Shown: positions 16,661-26,350, counted from the first letter of the stretch. The stretch is DNA of 64,000 nucleotides from Candidatus Epulonipiscium sp. (GCA_012521395.1 JAAYML010000127.1:38949-102948), one strand, 5' to 3'. Notes: generated by a model not told the origin, from the letters alone. Made by a program: numbers and translations.

Positions 16661-18010
16661 CTATTTTTTTCTCAGTCTTGCAATAAAGAAACCATCGGTA
16701 TTATGAATATGAGGGTATAATTGTATATATCCTTTTTTTGTATCATGATTTTGAATACTTTCAGGAATATAAGGATTAAGGTCTTCGAGCTCAAAATCAA
16801 AATTTTTAATAAACCATTTTATATTTTCAAGATTTTCTTTTTCAGAGATAGTGCAAGTGCTGTATACCAGAACCCCATTCCTCTTCAGATATTGCGAAGA
16901 AATTTCTAATATCTTTCTTTGAATATTTATCAGGCTCTCTAAATCCCTGTTTTCTTTTTTCCATTTGATATCTGGCTTTTTACGGATGATTCCAAGACCA
17001 GAACAAGGGGCATCGACTAAAACCTTATCCATTGTATTTACCAGCTTTTCATCCAGTTCAGTTGCATCTTTTTCTTCGGTTTCAATGATACAAATCCCTA
17101 ATCTTTTAGCAGTGTCTGCCACTAAATTTAATTTTTTTTCATGAATATCCCTAGCCAATATATAACCTTCGTTATGCATCAATTCTCCTAAATGGGTTGC
17201 TTTCCCTCCTGGAGCACTGCAAACGTCAAGAATTCTTTCCCCTTTCTCTGGAGCCAAAATATGTCCTACCAGCATGGAACTTTCATCTTGAACTTGAAAT
17301 AAACCCTTATTAAAGGATTCTAAGTCTCCAAGTGATGAAGTCTTAGAAATATAAAGAGCTTCTTTTAAATACAAACCTTGGGAAACTTGAACTCCTTCTT
17401 TTAATAAAGATTTTGCTAAAGAGGAAATATCATTTTTTAATAAATTACAACGAATACTGATCGGGGGATTGATATTCGATGCCTGACATAATTCTTCTAC
17501 GAAATCTGCTTCGTAATATTGCAGCCAGTAGTCTAAAATCCATTGAGGAAAAGAGTATCTAACTGACAAATAATTCAGAAAATCCTTCTTTGGATCCGGA
17601 TAAGAAATCATATCCTTATGCCGTACGATATTTCTTAATACTCCATTTACAAAAGCCGATAAGCCGGATAAACCTTTCTTCTTTGTTATTTCAACGGCTT
17701 CATTACAAGCTGCTGAAGGAGGTACTTTATCCATAAACAATATCTGGTATACCGAAGCTCTTAAAATACTTCTAATAATTGCTTTCATCTTTTTTGTTTT
17801 TATTTTGGAAAAAGAATTAATGACATAGTCAATGGTTAAAAGATAGCGGACTGTTCCATTAACAATATTTGTAATAAAGGCTTTGTCTAAATCCGTTAAG
17901 TAACCGTAATAACTTAAATTATCCTTAAGAGATATATTGCTATATGCACCTTCTTCATTGATTTCAGAAATAATATTGACTGCTATTTCCCTTGGCTTTA
18001 ATTTTTCCAT
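16661..18010 (-). CDS. rsmB: 16S rRNA (cytosine(967)-C5)-methyltransferase
   Basis: RsmB (Sun) methylates C967 of 16S rRNA. The 449-residue protein begins with a NusB-like RNA-binding domain, residues 1-150, containing VPPSAACNEAVEI near 96-108. It is followed by a Rossmann methyltransferase with ILDVCSAPGGKATHLGE near 254-270. VDAPCSGLGIIRKKPDIKW (near 325) and VYSTCTISEKEN (near 385) carry the two catalytic cysteines. It is separated from the upstream YugP-type gene by a strong terminator, so it may have its own promoter, which I could not identify confidently. Confidence 0.96.
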   Translation of the reverse strand: MEKLKPREIAVNIISEINEEGAYSNISLKDNLSYYGYLTDLDKAFITNIVNGTVRYLLTIDYVINSFSKIKTKKMKAIIRSILRASVYQILFMDKVPPSAACNEAVEITKKKGLSGLSAFVNGVLRNIVRHKDMISYPDPKKDFLNYLSVRYSFPQWILDYWLQYYEADFVEELCQASNINPPISIRCNLLKNDISSLAKSLLKEGVQVSQGLYLKEALYISKTSSLGDLESFNKGLFQVQDESSMLVGHILAPEKGERILDVCSAPGGKATHLGELMHNEGYILARDIHEKKLNLVADTAKRLGICIIETEEKDATELDEKLVNTMDKVLVDAPCSGLGIIRKKPDIKWKKENRDLESLINIQRKILEISSQYLKRNGVLVYSTCTISEKENLENIKWFIKNFDFELEDLNPYIPESIQNHDTKKGYIQLYPHIHNTDGFFIARLRKK

Positions 18011-18087
18011 ATGCGTACTCCTTAATCAATAAATTACATTTCAATAGAATCTAATATTCTCCTTAATTTTTATATATCATTCATGAT

Positions 18088-18114
18088 AAAAAGCGTTACA
18101 TAGTAACGCTTTTT
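18088..18114 (-). terminator. Strong terminator after the YugP-type peptidase gene
   Basis: A perfect 12-bp stem, AAAAAGCGTTAC with GTAACGCTTTTT around three bases, ends in a T-run. It lies 17 bases past the peptidase stop codon and splits the long operon into an upstream (yicC to yugP) and a downstream (rsmB to thiN) part. Confidence 0.8.
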
Positions 18115-18130
18115 ATAGATGACTTTTCTG

Positions 18131-18820
18131 CTACCTTCTTCTGCGACCACCATTAGCAAGTAATATTAAGCGGAGCAAATTTGCTACTGCAACTGCAGCC
18201 GCTGCGACATAAGTCAGGGCAGCAGCGCTCAAAACTTTCCTTGCAGGTCTTATTTCATTGTCCGACAATATCCCCTGTCCTTCTAAAGCAACTAAAGCTC
18301 TTTTGGACGCATTAAATTCTACTGGCAAAGTAATGATTTGAAAAAATACCACCGCACAAAATAAGATTATCCCTAATTCAACAAGGAAAGAAAACGACAA
18401 AACAAATCCAAGCATAATCAAAGGAATGGCCATTCTTGAACTAATACTGACAACTGGAAAAATAGAATGTCTTACTTTTAAGAAACTATAGCTTTCATTA
18501 TGCTGTATGGCATGACCCGCTTCATGGGCAGCAACCCCTACCGATGCGATACTTGTACCATCATATACCGGACCAGACAGTCGAAGGGTTTTCGTTCGGG
18601 GATCATAATGATCAGTTAAATTTCCAGGAATTCTTTCGATGGTTACATCGTATATCCCCTGGTTTTGCAGTATGATTCTTGCCGCCTCTGCCCCAGTCAT
18701 ACCTCTTAAATTTCTAACCTTTAAATACTTGTTAAAAGTTGAATGTACTCTTACCTGAGCATAAATGGTTAAAAGAATTGCTGGTAATACAAAAATGATA
18801 TAATAGGTATCAATATACAT
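18131..18820 (-). CDS. Membrane zinc metallopeptidase, YugP family
   Basis: This family is a predicted membrane-embedded neutral zinc peptidase; its substrate is unknown. The 229-residue protein starts with a transmembrane helix (residues 6-24). It has the HExxH-type motif VAAHEAGHAIQH near 97-108 and a downstream LPVEFNASKRA near 166-176, whose Glu is a likely third zinc ligand. Two hydrophobic segments lie between them and one is C-terminal. In Bacillus yugP lies elsewhere, but in Clostridia it often sits between fmt and rsmB, as here. It starts 14 bases after fmt. Confidence 0.88.
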   Translation of the reverse strand: MYIDTYYIIFVLPAILLTIYAQVRVHSTFNKYLKVRNLRGMTGAEAARIILQNQGIYDVTIERIPGNLTDHYDPRTKTLRLSGPVYDGTSIASVGVAAHEAGHAIQHNESYSFLKVRHSIFPVVSISSRMAIPLIMLGFVLSFSFLVELGIILFCAVVFFQIITLPVEFNASKRALVALEGQGILSDNEIRPARKVLSAAALTYVAAAAVAVANLLRLILLANGGRRRR

Positions 18821-18834
18821 TCTATCACCCCTGC

Positions 18835-19791
18835 TTATTTTATTTCATTTCTATTATTGCCTAAAACAATATTTTTTTCTATCTTATGTCCTCTTAAATA
18901 ATCAACAACAGACATTCTTTTCTTATTTTCAGCCTGAATTTCTGTTATCATAAGGCTTCCATCTCCTGTTTTTACAACAATACCTTTATCTTTTATGATT
19001 TCAGTTATTTCTCCCATGACATGAGCATCATATTTCTCATGATATTCTTCAGCTTTCCAAACTTTTATCATTTGATCTTTATAGTAAGTATAGGCACTTG
19101 GCCAGGGAGATAAACCCCTAATTAAATTAATAATTTCTTTTGAGGATTTTGACCAATCGATGCAGCCCATTTCTTTTTGCAACATCGGTGCATAAGTTGC
19201 CTCCTGGTCATTTTGTTTTTGCCTAATTAATTGCCCTGTTTGCAGTTGTTTTAATGTTTCTATTAAAAGGCTGGCCCCCTCAACAGAGAGTCTGTCGTGA
19301 AGTTCCTGGGCCGTATCTTCAGGATATATTTTAACTTCTTTCTTTAATAAAATATCTCCTGTATCCATTCCTTCATCCATAAACATGGTGGTTACACCTG
19401 TGATTTCTTCTCCATTAATGATGGACCATTGGATAGGAGCAGCTCCCCGGTATTTAGGTAAAAGAGAAGCATGAACATTAATACAGCCATATTGGGGCAT
19501 CTCCAATATAGCCTTAGGAAGTATCTGACCAAAGGCCACCACCACAATCAAATCCGGATGAATTTTCTGAAGGCTGTCTATAAATTCAGGTGTTTTAACT
19601 TTCTCTGGCTGATAAACAGGAATATGATATTGAAGAGCCAATTCTTTTACAGGAGGAGCCAGGGTTTTTTTCCCCCTGCCCCTGGGACGGTCTGGCTGAG
19701 TAACCACAGCAGCAATTTCATACTTTTCATCAATTAATTTTTGTAAAGTCGGAACAGCAAAATCTGGTGTCCCCATAAAAACGACTTTCAT
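18835..19791 (-). CDS. fmt: Methionyl-tRNA formyltransferase
   Basis: Fmt formylates initiator Met-tRNA with 10-formyltetrahydrofolate. The 318-residue protein opens MKVVFMGTPDFAVPTLQ. It contains the active-site block INVHASLLPKYRGAAPIQW near 104-122, with catalytic Asn and His, and the MFMDEGMDTGDIL segment near 138-150. A C-terminal tRNA-binding domain begins near 210. AAGGGG lies seven bases before this ATG; earlier in-frame starts would add a basic tail overlapping def. It follows def, the deformylase that later removes the formyl group. Confidence 0.96.
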   Translation of the reverse strand: MKVVFMGTPDFAVPTLQKLIDEKYEIAAVVTQPDRPRGRGKKTLAPPVKELALQYHIPVYQPEKVKTPEFIDSLQKIHPDLIVVVAFGQILPKAILEMPQYGCINVHASLLPKYRGAAPIQWSIINGEEITGVTTMFMDEGMDTGDILLKKEVKIYPEDTAQELHDRLSVEGASLLIETLKQLQTGQLIRQKQNDQEATYAPMLQKEMGCIDWSKSSKEIINLIRGLSPWPSAYTYYKDQMIKVWKAEEYHEKYDAHVMGEITEIIKDKGIVVKTGDGSLMITEIQAENKKRMSVVDYLRGHKIEKNIVLGNNRNEIK

Positions 19792-19807
19792 TCTCATACC
19801 CCTTTTC

Positions 19808-20269
19808 TTATTCTTCTTCCTCATCTAAATAGCGGATTACCTTATCGGTAAAAATGATGCCATCCAAGTGATCGATTTCATGACACAAGGCCCTGGCAAG
19901 AAGGCCTTCTCCTTCTATAATAAATTCTTCACCTTTTCTGTTTAAGGCTTTTACTTTAACTTTCAAAGGTCTTTCCACTTCTCCTGTAACACCTGGCACA
20001 CTTAAGCAACCTTCTGGTCCGATTTGCTCTCCTTCTGTTTCAATGAGTTCAGGGTTAATGAGTTCAATAACCCCCTCGCCTATATCAATCACAACAACTC
20101 TTCTTAAAACGCCTACCTGAGGTGCTGCCAGACCCACCCCGTCAGCATTATACATCGTTTCTACCATATCTTCCAGTAACGTAATAATAGAAGGCGTAAT
20201 TTGTTCAACTTTTTTTGCCTTTTTTCTCAATATTTCATCTCCGTCGGTTCTGATTTGTCTTAAAGCCAT
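19808..20269 (-). CDS. def: Peptide deformylase
   Basis: Def removes the N-formyl group from new proteins. The 153-residue protein has the three family motifs. [10 protein letters not shown] lies near 45-54, EGCLSVPG near 88-95 (Cys metal ligand) and [11 protein letters not shown] near 127-137 (HExxH metal ligands and catalytic Glu). The length fits the short type-1 or clostridial class. It lies between priA and fmt, with GGAGGAAAA before the ATG. The priA-def-fmt order is widespread in Firmicutes. Confidence 0.97.
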   Translation of the reverse strand: MALRQIRTDGDEILRKKAKKVEQITPSIITLLEDMVETMYNADGVGLAAPQVGVLRRVVVIDIGEGVIELINPELIETEGEQIGPEGCLSVPGVTGEVERPLKVKVKALNRKGEEFIIEGEGLLARALCHEIDHLDGIIFTDKVIRYLDEEEE

Positions 20270-20287
20270 ATTTTTTCCTCCTTTAGC

Positions 20288-22762
20288 TTAATAAATCATC
20301 AGCGGGTCAATATCCGTTTGAATTAATAGCTGGTTATTATCAAACTTTTTCTTATACTGGTCAATGCAATAAAAAGCATATTGCATTAATAGATTCCTGT
20401 CATTACATTTAATAATGATCCGCCACCTGTATTTATTTTTTATTTTAGAAATCATGGCAGGTACAGGTCCATATAATTTAAAATTCCCTTTCCTGTTATA
20501 ATATTTCATTATCTCCATCAGTTTGTAAGCAGATTGGATGACCTCTTTTTCATTGGAAGCAACCAATAAAACCGTAAAGATATGAGTAAAAGGTGGATAA
20601 TCCAGTTCTTTTCTAATGCTGATTTCCTGATTATAAAAAGTCAGAAAGTCGTGATTTTTAGCCGCTACGATACTATAATGCTCCGGATCATAGGTCTGGA
20701 CAATGACTTTTCCTGGTAAATCACCTCTGCCTGCTCTTCCACTTACCTGAGTCAGAAGCTGAAAAGTCCTTTCAGACGAACGAAAATCCTGAATATGAAG
20801 TGTTAAATCAGCTGCTAAAATACCTACCAAAGTCACATTGGGAAAATCATGACCTTTCGCTACCATTTGAGTACCAATTAAAATATCTGCCTTTTGAGTT
20901 CTAAATTGCTCAATGATTTTTTCATATCCATATTTTCCTTTAGTTGTATCCAAATCCATTCTCAAAACTGAAGCTTCAGGAAATAATTTTTTGACTTCAT
21001 TTTCTACCCTTTCTGTTCCCACTCCAAAATACCTAATGTGCTTTGAGCCACATTGGGGACAAACAGAAGGGCTTAATATCCTGTCACCGCAATAATGACA
21101 AACCAAAGAATGGTTATAGGCATGATAGGTATAAGAAATACTGCAACTTTTGCATTTTAATACATATCCACATTTTCTGCAAGAAACAAAATTAGAAAAG
21201 CCTCTCCTGTTTAAAAATAAAATAATTTGTTCTTTATTCTTAAGTTTTTTTCCCATCTCTTCTTTAAGATAATTGCTAAAAATTGAGCGGTTGCCTTCTT
21301 CTAACTCATTTCTCATGTCGACAATTTCTACTTGAGGAAGGCTACTATTATTCGCTCTATAAGTCAATTCCAATAAGTCTCTTATCCCTGTTTTTGCTCC
21401 ATAATAAGCTTCCAGGGAAGGCGTTGCTGAAGCAATTAAGCATACCGCTCCAGTCAATTCACATCTTTTTTCTGCTACTTCTCTGGCATGATATTTGGGA
21501 GCAAATTCTGATTTATAGGTGTTTTCATGCTCTTCATCAATAATAATTAATTTTAAAGAAGAAAAAGGCGTAAAAACTGCCGATCTGGGACCAATCATAA
21601 CAGAAACTTCCCCATCTCTTGCCCTTTTCCACTGATCATATCTTTCTGCCAGAGAAAGTTTACTGTGGGTCACAGCCACTTTTTCACCAAAGCGGCTTTT
21701 AAATCTCTGAACTGTTTGTGGGGTTAAAGATATTTCAGGAATCAGGACAATCGCCTGACCCTCTCTTTTTATGACTTCTTCAATCAGTTGGAGATAGACT
21801 TCTGTCTTTCCACTTCCTGTAATACCATGGAGAAGAATTTTTCCTCCTTTTAGGCTGTCTATTTTATTTAATACATATCTTATCACATTTGCCTGCTCAA
21901 AAGTAGGTGTAAAAGCTTCTGTTTTCTCATTATATAAGTGTCTGTATGAATCCCTGCTGACCTCTATTTCTTCAATTTCAATGATATCTTTTTTTAACAG
22001 GGCATTAATTGAAGGACTGGATACTTCTAATATTTTTTTCATTTCATTAAGAGGGATGGTCTCATTCATCATTAAAAATTCGATTATTCTACATTGCGCC
22101 CTGTAATTTTTTTTGGACTGATATTCCATCAGGATATTTTCCAATTGCTCCATGGTCATTTCTTTATGAAGAGATACGTATTTTATAACACACTTATAAT
22201 CTTTTATAAGTTCTTTCTCTCGAACTTCAAGCAGTTTTTCATCTCTTAACTTTTTTAGTTCTTTTTTAATTTGTCCTCCAAATAAATCCAATAAATCTTC
22301 CATAAGAACATAGCTGTCTTTATTCAATAAATATAAAAGGATTTCTTTTTCTTTTTCTGTTCGTTTTTCCAACTCTAAAACTTCCGGGTTCTTAAAATCC
22401 GGATTAAGTCTGACAAAAGTCTGTGCCTTTATTTTTAGCCCAGAAGGGAGAATACAGCGCAGGCAATCTACCATATTAGCACCATAATATTCCCGCATCC
22501 ATTTGGCCAAAGCAAGCATATGATCATTAAACAAAGGACTCTTATCTACAATGGAATAAAGTTCTTTTAATTTATCTGTTTCTATAGAACTGTTTTCACA
22601 AAAACCAATAATGTAGCCTTCTATTTTTTTGTTGCTCTTTCCAAAAGGTACAAGAACCCTCACCCCTATTTGAGCTTTTGATTCTAATTCTTTCGGTACA
22701 ATATAATGAAAAATCTTATCCAGTTTTTCATGAGATATGCCTACAATTACTTCTGCAATCAT
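20288..22762 (-). CDS. priA: Primosomal replication restart helicase PriA
   Basis: PriA recognises stalled forks and reloads the replicative helicase. The protein is 824 residues from this start. It has an N-terminal 3'-DNA-binding domain, a superfamily-2 helicase with Walker A GITGSGKTE near 318-326 and DEEH near 413, and an eight-cysteine zinc region near 526-565. The motif SGRAGRG follows near 680. The ATG is preceded by GGGTGG at five bases; the in-frame GTG three codons earlier lies inside that ribosome site. It follows coaBC by a dozen bases. Confidence 0.97.
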   Translation of the reverse strand: MIAEVIVGISHEKLDKIFHYIVPKELESKAQIGVRVLVPFGKSNKKIEGYIIGFCENSSIETDKLKELYSIVDKSPLFNDHMLALAKWMREYYGANMVDCLRCILPSGLKIKAQTFVRLNPDFKNPEVLELEKRTEKEKEILLYLLNKDSYVLMEDLLDLFGGQIKKELKKLRDEKLLEVREKELIKDYKCVIKYVSLHKEMTMEQLENILMEYQSKKNYRAQCRIIEFLMMNETIPLNEMKKILEVSSPSINALLKKDIIEIEEIEVSRDSYRHLYNEKTEAFTPTFEQANVIRYVLNKIDSLKGGKILLHGITGSGKTEVYLQLIEEVIKREGQAIVLIPEISLTPQTVQRFKSRFGEKVAVTHSKLSLAERYDQWKRARDGEVSVMIGPRSAVFTPFSSLKLIIIDEEHENTYKSEFAPKYHAREVAEKRCELTGAVCLIASATPSLEAYYGAKTGIRDLLELTYRANNSSLPQVEIVDMRNELEEGNRSIFSNYLKEEMGKKLKNKEQIILFLNRRGFSNFVSCRKCGYVLKCKSCSISYTYHAYNHSLVCHYCGDRILSPSVCPQCGSKHIRYFGVGTERVENEVKKLFPEASVLRMDLDTTKGKYGYEKIIEQFRTQKADILIGTQMVAKGHDFPNVTLVGILAADLTLHIQDFRSSERTFQLLTQVSGRAGRGDLPGKVIVQTYDPEHYSIVAAKNHDFLTFYNQEISIRKELDYPPFTHIFTVLLVASNEKEVIQSAYKLMEIMKYYNRKGNFKLYGPVPAMISKIKNKYRWRIIIKCNDRNLLMQYAFYCIDQYKKKFDNNQLLIQTDIDPLMIY

Positions 22763-22774
22763 TTTTTCCACCCT

Positions 22775-23983
22775 TTAAATATGGTCCTGCTCCATCAACA
22801 AGTCTTTTATTTCATCTAAAATCATATTGGCTAACTCTTTTTTGCTCATTAAAGGCAGACTTTTTTCTTCTCCTGTTTTCTTAACAAGAGTTATTTTATT
22901 GGTATCATAGCCAAAGCCGACATTTTCCTGTGCAACATTATTAATACAAATCATGTCTAAATTTTTTTCTTCTAATTTCTTTTTTCCATATTCCAGTTCA
23001 TTATCAGTTTCAGCTGCAAAACCAACAAGAATTTGCTTCTTTTTTAATCTGCCTAATTCTTTTAGTATATCTTTATTTAATTTTAACTTTATGGTGAGTC
23101 CTTCTTTGTTCTTTTTTATTTTATGGTCTGATACAAATTCAGGAGTGTAATCACTGGGCGCCGCAGCCTTAATCAGAACATCGGCATTCTCATAATGCTT
23201 TATGACTTCCTGATACATTTCTTCTGTCGTTGTTACAAAAATGGTTTGACAACCACAAGGAGGCTTAATATGAGTAGGACCTGAAATCAAAATAACTTCC
23301 GCCCCTCTTTTTACAGCAGCTTCTGCAAGACTATAGCCCATTTTCCCAGAACTATGATTACTAATGTATCGGACAGGATCCAAAGCTTCTCTGGTAGGTC
23401 CTGCCGTAACAACGACTTTTTTACCTTTATAATCTTGGGGTTGCTGGTCTAAAAGCTCCAGGACTTTTTCAACAATAATATCTACATCAGCCAGTTTTCC
23501 TATACCTGTATCCCCGCAAGCCAAACGGCCTTCTGCCGGGCTTATAAAATGATATCCTAAATCCGATAGAGTTTGTATATTTCTTTGTACAATAACATTA
23601 TTATACATGGCAGTATTCATTGCTGGAGCAATGACTACCGGAGCTTTTGTTGCCATTACCGTTGTTGAAAGCATATCATCCGCAATCCCTGCCGCAATTT
23701 TTCCGATAATATTTGCCGTTGCAGGTGCAATTAAAAACAAGTCAGCTTTTTTAGCAAGAGAAATATGCTCAATATCCCAGGTAACAGGTTCCTTAAACAT
23801 ATCTGTTGCTACAGGCCTGTTCGTAAGGGACTGAAAAACTAAAGGTCTTACAAATTCTTGTGCAGACCTGGTCATAATCACATTCACTTCTATTCCTGAC
23901 TTAACCAGGCGGCTGGCAATTTCACAGGCTTTATAAGCAGCTATACCTCCTGTTACTCCCAGAACAACGGTTTTATTCATCAT
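22775..23983 (-). CDS. coaBC: Bifunctional phosphopantothenoylcysteine decarboxylase/synthetase
   Basis: CoaBC (Dfp) joins cysteine to phosphopantothenate and then decarboxylates it, giving 4'-phosphopantetheine, the CoaD substrate. The 402-residue protein has the FMN-binding CoaC half (residues 1-180), with VLGVTGGIAAYK at the start and the substrate loop PAMNTAMYNN near 118-127. The CoaB half follows, with GPTREALDPVRYISNHSSGKMG near 192-213 and AAAPSDYTPE near 272. It follows rpoZ after a small hairpin. The gmk-rpoZ-coaBC-priA order is standard. Confidence 0.96.
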   Translation of the reverse strand: MMNKTVVLGVTGGIAAYKACEIASRLVKSGIEVNVIMTRSAQEFVRPLVFQSLTNRPVATDMFKEPVTWDIEHISLAKKADLFLIAPATANIIGKIAAGIADDMLSTTVMATKAPVVIAPAMNTAMYNNVIVQRNIQTLSDLGYHFISPAEGRLACGDTGIGKLADVDIIVEKVLELLDQQPQDYKGKKVVVTAGPTREALDPVRYISNHSSGKMGYSLAEAAVKRGAEVILISGPTHIKPPCGCQTIFVTTTEEMYQEVIKHYENADVLIKAAAPSDYTPEFVSDHKIKKNKEGLTIKLKLNKDILKELGRLKKKQILVGFAAETDNELEYGKKKLEEKNLDMICINNVAQENVGFGYDTNKITLVKKTGEEKSLPLMSKKELANMILDEIKDLLMEQDHI

Positions 23984-24045
23984 TTAATTTCTTCCCTTCT
24001 TTAGCAAATAGTATTTATATATGGTTCTTTGCTCTAGTATAATAA

Positions 24046-24064
24046 AATCGCCCAAAGGGCGATT
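24046..24064 (-). terminator. Hairpin between rpoZ and coaBC
   Basis: AATCGCCC and GGGCGATT pair around three bases and are followed on the minus strand by TTATTATA. The stem is GC-rich but the U-tract is short. It may attenuate rather than stop transcription. Confidence 0.45.
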
Positions 24065-24082
24065 GCAAAAAATTATCTCTGA

Positions 24083-24391
24083 TTAATTATCTTCATTGTC
24101 ACTAGCCTTCACATCTTCCTCAAATACTTCTTCTATTTCTTCAACATTATGGCCTGTTTTACTTTCATTATATTTAATAATGGTCTTTCCCTGGTAAAGC
24201 TCTTCTACAGCAACCGATACGGGTTTATTAGATTTAGATTCTACCCTTGGATCCCCTTTATCTACAATTTCGCGGGCTCTTTTGGCAGTCGCTATAACAA
24301 TGGAATAGCGGCTCGTAATAATCGGTTTTTCCTCATCAGAACTTTTCTCATTTAATTTTTCTATTAAATCTGAATATGAAGGTTTAAGCAC
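24083..24391 (-). CDS. rpoZ: RNA polymerase omega subunit
   Basis: Omega assists RNA polymerase assembly and ppGpp sensing. The protein has the family core SRYSIVIATAKRAREIVD near 27-44 and KPVSVAVEELYQGK near 57-70, followed by a long acidic tail. I chose the GTG that gives an MLKPSYSDL start because AGGAG lies eight bases before it. The ATG at 24397, which overlaps the gmk stop by one base, is only two bases from the ribosome site but cannot be excluded. It lies directly after gmk. Confidence 0.9.
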   Translation of the reverse strand: MLKPSYSDLIEKLNEKSSDEEKPIITSRYSIVIATAKRAREIVDKGDPRVESKSNKPVSVAVEELYQGKTIIKYNESKTGHNVEEIEEVFEEDVKASDNEDN

Positions 24392-24396
24392 AATCA

Positions 24397-25005
24397 TCAC
24401 TCCTCTTTAAATTTTTCAATTAAAGACATCCTTTTATTCACCTTTAAATGTTCAGCCTTAATAATCGTATTGATATCCATGACAGCCTGTTCAATGCAGT
24501 CATTGATGACCAGATAATCGTAGTCATTTATAAATTCTAATTCTTCCAGGGCACGTCTAAGCCTTTTTTCAATGATTTCACTGCTTTCCGTTCCCCGATT
24601 AATCAGTCTGTTCTTTAGTTCTTTTAAACTCGGAGGAACAATAAAAATCAAAACAGCTTCGGGATAAAGTTTTTTAACCTGCAATGCCCCCTGGACTTCT
24701 ATTTCTAATATAACATCTTTACCTTCGTTCATCTTACTTTCTACATAAAATTTGGGTGTACCATAATAATTATCACAAAACTCAGCCCATTCAACTAATT
24801 CTCTCTTTTCAATCATATCCATAAATTCTTCTTTGCTTTTAAAGAAATAGTGAATCCCTTCTTCTTCTCCTAATCTGGGTTTTCGTGTCGTGGCTGAAAT
24901 AGAAAGGGCATACTGCTCATTTTTTATTAATTCACTGACGATGGTGCCTTTCCCTGAACCAGAAGGGCCCGAGACAACTACGATGATTCCTTTAGTATTA
25001 TTCAT
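24397..25005 (-). CDS. gmk: Guanylate kinase
   Basis: Gmk phosphorylates GMP to GDP. The 202-residue protein has the P-loop VVSGPSGSGKGTI near 10-22, the GMP-binding SATTRKPRLGEEEGIHYFF near 36-54 and FCDNYYGTP near 76-84, with the typical C-terminal EKRLRRALEELE. It follows remA by 15 bases and precedes rpoZ. This yicC-remA-gmk-rpoZ order is found across Firmicutes. Confidence 0.97.
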   Translation of the reverse strand: MNNTKGIIVVVSGPSGSGKGTIVSELIKNEQYALSISATTRKPRLGEEEGIHYFFKSKEEFMDMIEKRELVEWAEFCDNYYGTPKFYVESKMNEGKDVILEIEVQGALQVKKLYPEAVLIFIVPPSLKELKNRLINRGTESSEIIEKRLRRALEELEFINDYDYLVINDCIEQAVMDINTIIKAEHLKVNKRMSLIEKFKEE

Positions 25006-25020
25006 GATTTATCACCTATA

Positions 25021-25296
25021 TTATTCATCTATTTCAGTATTAAGACTATCCTGATTTTTAGAAGTCAGCCGGTTGGCAACAGTCTCTGGCTGTACGGCAG
25101 ATAAAATCACATGATCACTATCCATAATAATCACGGCCCTTGTTCTTCTGCCGTAAGTCGCATCGATTAACATTCCACGGTCTCTTGCTTCCTGAATGAT
25201 TCTCTTAATGGGGGCAGATTCCGGGCTTACTATGGAGATGATTCGATTAGCAGAAACAATGTTCCCAAATCCGATGTTAATTAATTTTATACCCAT
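25021..25296 (-). CDS. remA: Extracellular matrix regulator RemA (DUF370)
   Basis: RemA is a small DNA-binding protein; in Bacillus it activates biofilm matrix operons and osmoprotection genes. The 91-residue protein has the family core [20 protein letters not shown] near 8-27 and [15 protein letters not shown] near 47-61, whose arginines contact DNA. A short polar tail, less conserved, follows about residue 78. In Clostridia the targets are unknown. It lies between yicC and gmk, as in Bacillus yloC-remA-gmk. Confidence 0.94.
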   Translation of the reverse strand: MGIKLINIGFGNIVSANRIISIVSPESAPIKRIIQEARDRGMLIDATYGRRTRAVIIMDSDHVILSAVQPETVANRLTSKNQDSLNTEIDE

Positions 25297-25316
25297 ATTA
25301 ACCTCCTAAACAATCT

Positions 25317-26195
25317 TTACTCGAGATTTTGAATTTGTTCCCTAATTTTTTCTATTTCACTTTTTAATTCTATCACACTCTGACTAATTTGAAGGTCATT
25401 GGCTTTAGAGCCTATGGTATTGACTTCCCGGTTCATTTCCTGTACTAAAAAATCTAATTTGCGTCCAACGATTTCTTCATGATTTAAGATATTTCTAAAT
25501 TGATTAATATGACTTTCTAGACGGACAATTTCTTCGTCGATACTACAGTGGTCAGCAAAAATTGCTATCTCCATAGCAAGCCGGTTCTCATCGATGGAAT
25601 GATCCGGTAAAAGCTCCTGCAATCTTTTTTCTAATTTATTTTTATATTCCTCTGCCAGATTTGGGCTTCTTTCCTTAATTTTAGCCAAATAATTTTCACA
25701 AACTTTTAATTTAGCCAATAAATCCTCTTTTAAATTTTCTCCTTCTTTTTCTCTCATGGCAAGAAAATCATTAAAAGCTTCTTTTAAAGCTTCCTCTAAC
25801 AACTGCCATAAAATATCTTTATCGTCTTCTTTTTTATTAACGATAATGACCTCAGGAAATCTTGCTAATAAAGATACCGATATATCATCAATCACAGTGC
25901 TTTTATTTTTAATTATATTAAGTTGTTCTAAATAGGCATCCAATAAGTTTTCATTTAAGTAAACCTCAAAATCATCTTTTGAAGTCGTTTCAAAAGAAAC
26001 AAAGACATCTATTTTACCCCTTGAAACCCTTTCTTTTATAAAGGTTCTTATTTTGTCTTCAAGATAATTTAAAGTCCTTGGAAGCCGTACATTAATATCA
26101 TTATATCTATGATTAACAGAACGAATTTCAACCGTAAACTTTCTGTCATCCGAAATAAGCTTCCCCTGACCGTATCCAGTCATGCTACGAATCAT
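25317..26195 (-). CDS. yicC: YicC/YloC family endoribonuclease
   Basis: YicC-family proteins are endoribonucleases that affect small-RNA turnover in Escherichia coli; the clostridial role is untested. The 292-residue protein opens MIRSMTGYGQG, the family signature. It has EIRSVNHRYNDINVRLPR near 24-41, a central coiled coil, and the conserved C-terminal block LDFLVQEMNREVNTIGSKAND. I chose the ATG at the family start; a GTG three codons upstream is equally near a ribosome site. It is the first gene after the 26243-26271 promoter. Confidence 0.92.
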   Translation of the reverse strand: MIRSMTGYGQGKLISDDRKFTVEIRSVNHRYNDINVRLPRTLNYLEDKIRTFIKERVSRGKIDVFVSFETTSKDDFEVYLNENLLDAYLEQLNIIKNKSTVIDDISVSLLARFPEVIIVNKKEDDKDILWQLLEEALKEAFNDFLAMREKEGENLKEDLLAKLKVCENYLAKIKERSPNLAEEYKNKLEKRLQELLPDHSIDENRLAMEIAIFADHCSIDEEIVRLESHINQFRNILNHEEIVGRKLDFLVQEMNREVNTIGSKANDLQISQSVIELKSEIEKIREQIQNLE

Positions 26196-26242
26196 TTTAT
26201 TCACTCTTTCCTTTTTTTCCTTTGAATTTCTCTTATTTTTGT

Positions 26243-26271
26243 ATTATATCGCAGCTTTTTGGCTAAGTCAA
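26243..26271 (-). promoter_or_regulatory. Strong sigma-A-type promoter of the yicC-to-thiN operon
   Basis: TTGACT (26266-26271), a 17-base spacer and a perfect TATAAT (26243-26248) lie on the minus strand. The site is about 50 bases before yicC. It is one of the best promoters in the window and would drive up to fifteen genes. Confidence 0.8.
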
Positions 26272-26344
26272 TAAAAGAGACAGGGACAGTATACTTCCTT
26301 TTAAATCGTAAAGATAAATACTTTTAAAGCAAAAGACTTAATGG

Positions 26345-26350
26345 TATACT
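26345..26350 (+). promoter_or_regulatory. Putative -10 element of rqcH
   Basis: TATACT lies about 28 bases before the rqcH start codon. The -35 region 17 bases upstream (TTTTAA) is weak. Confidence 0.35.
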
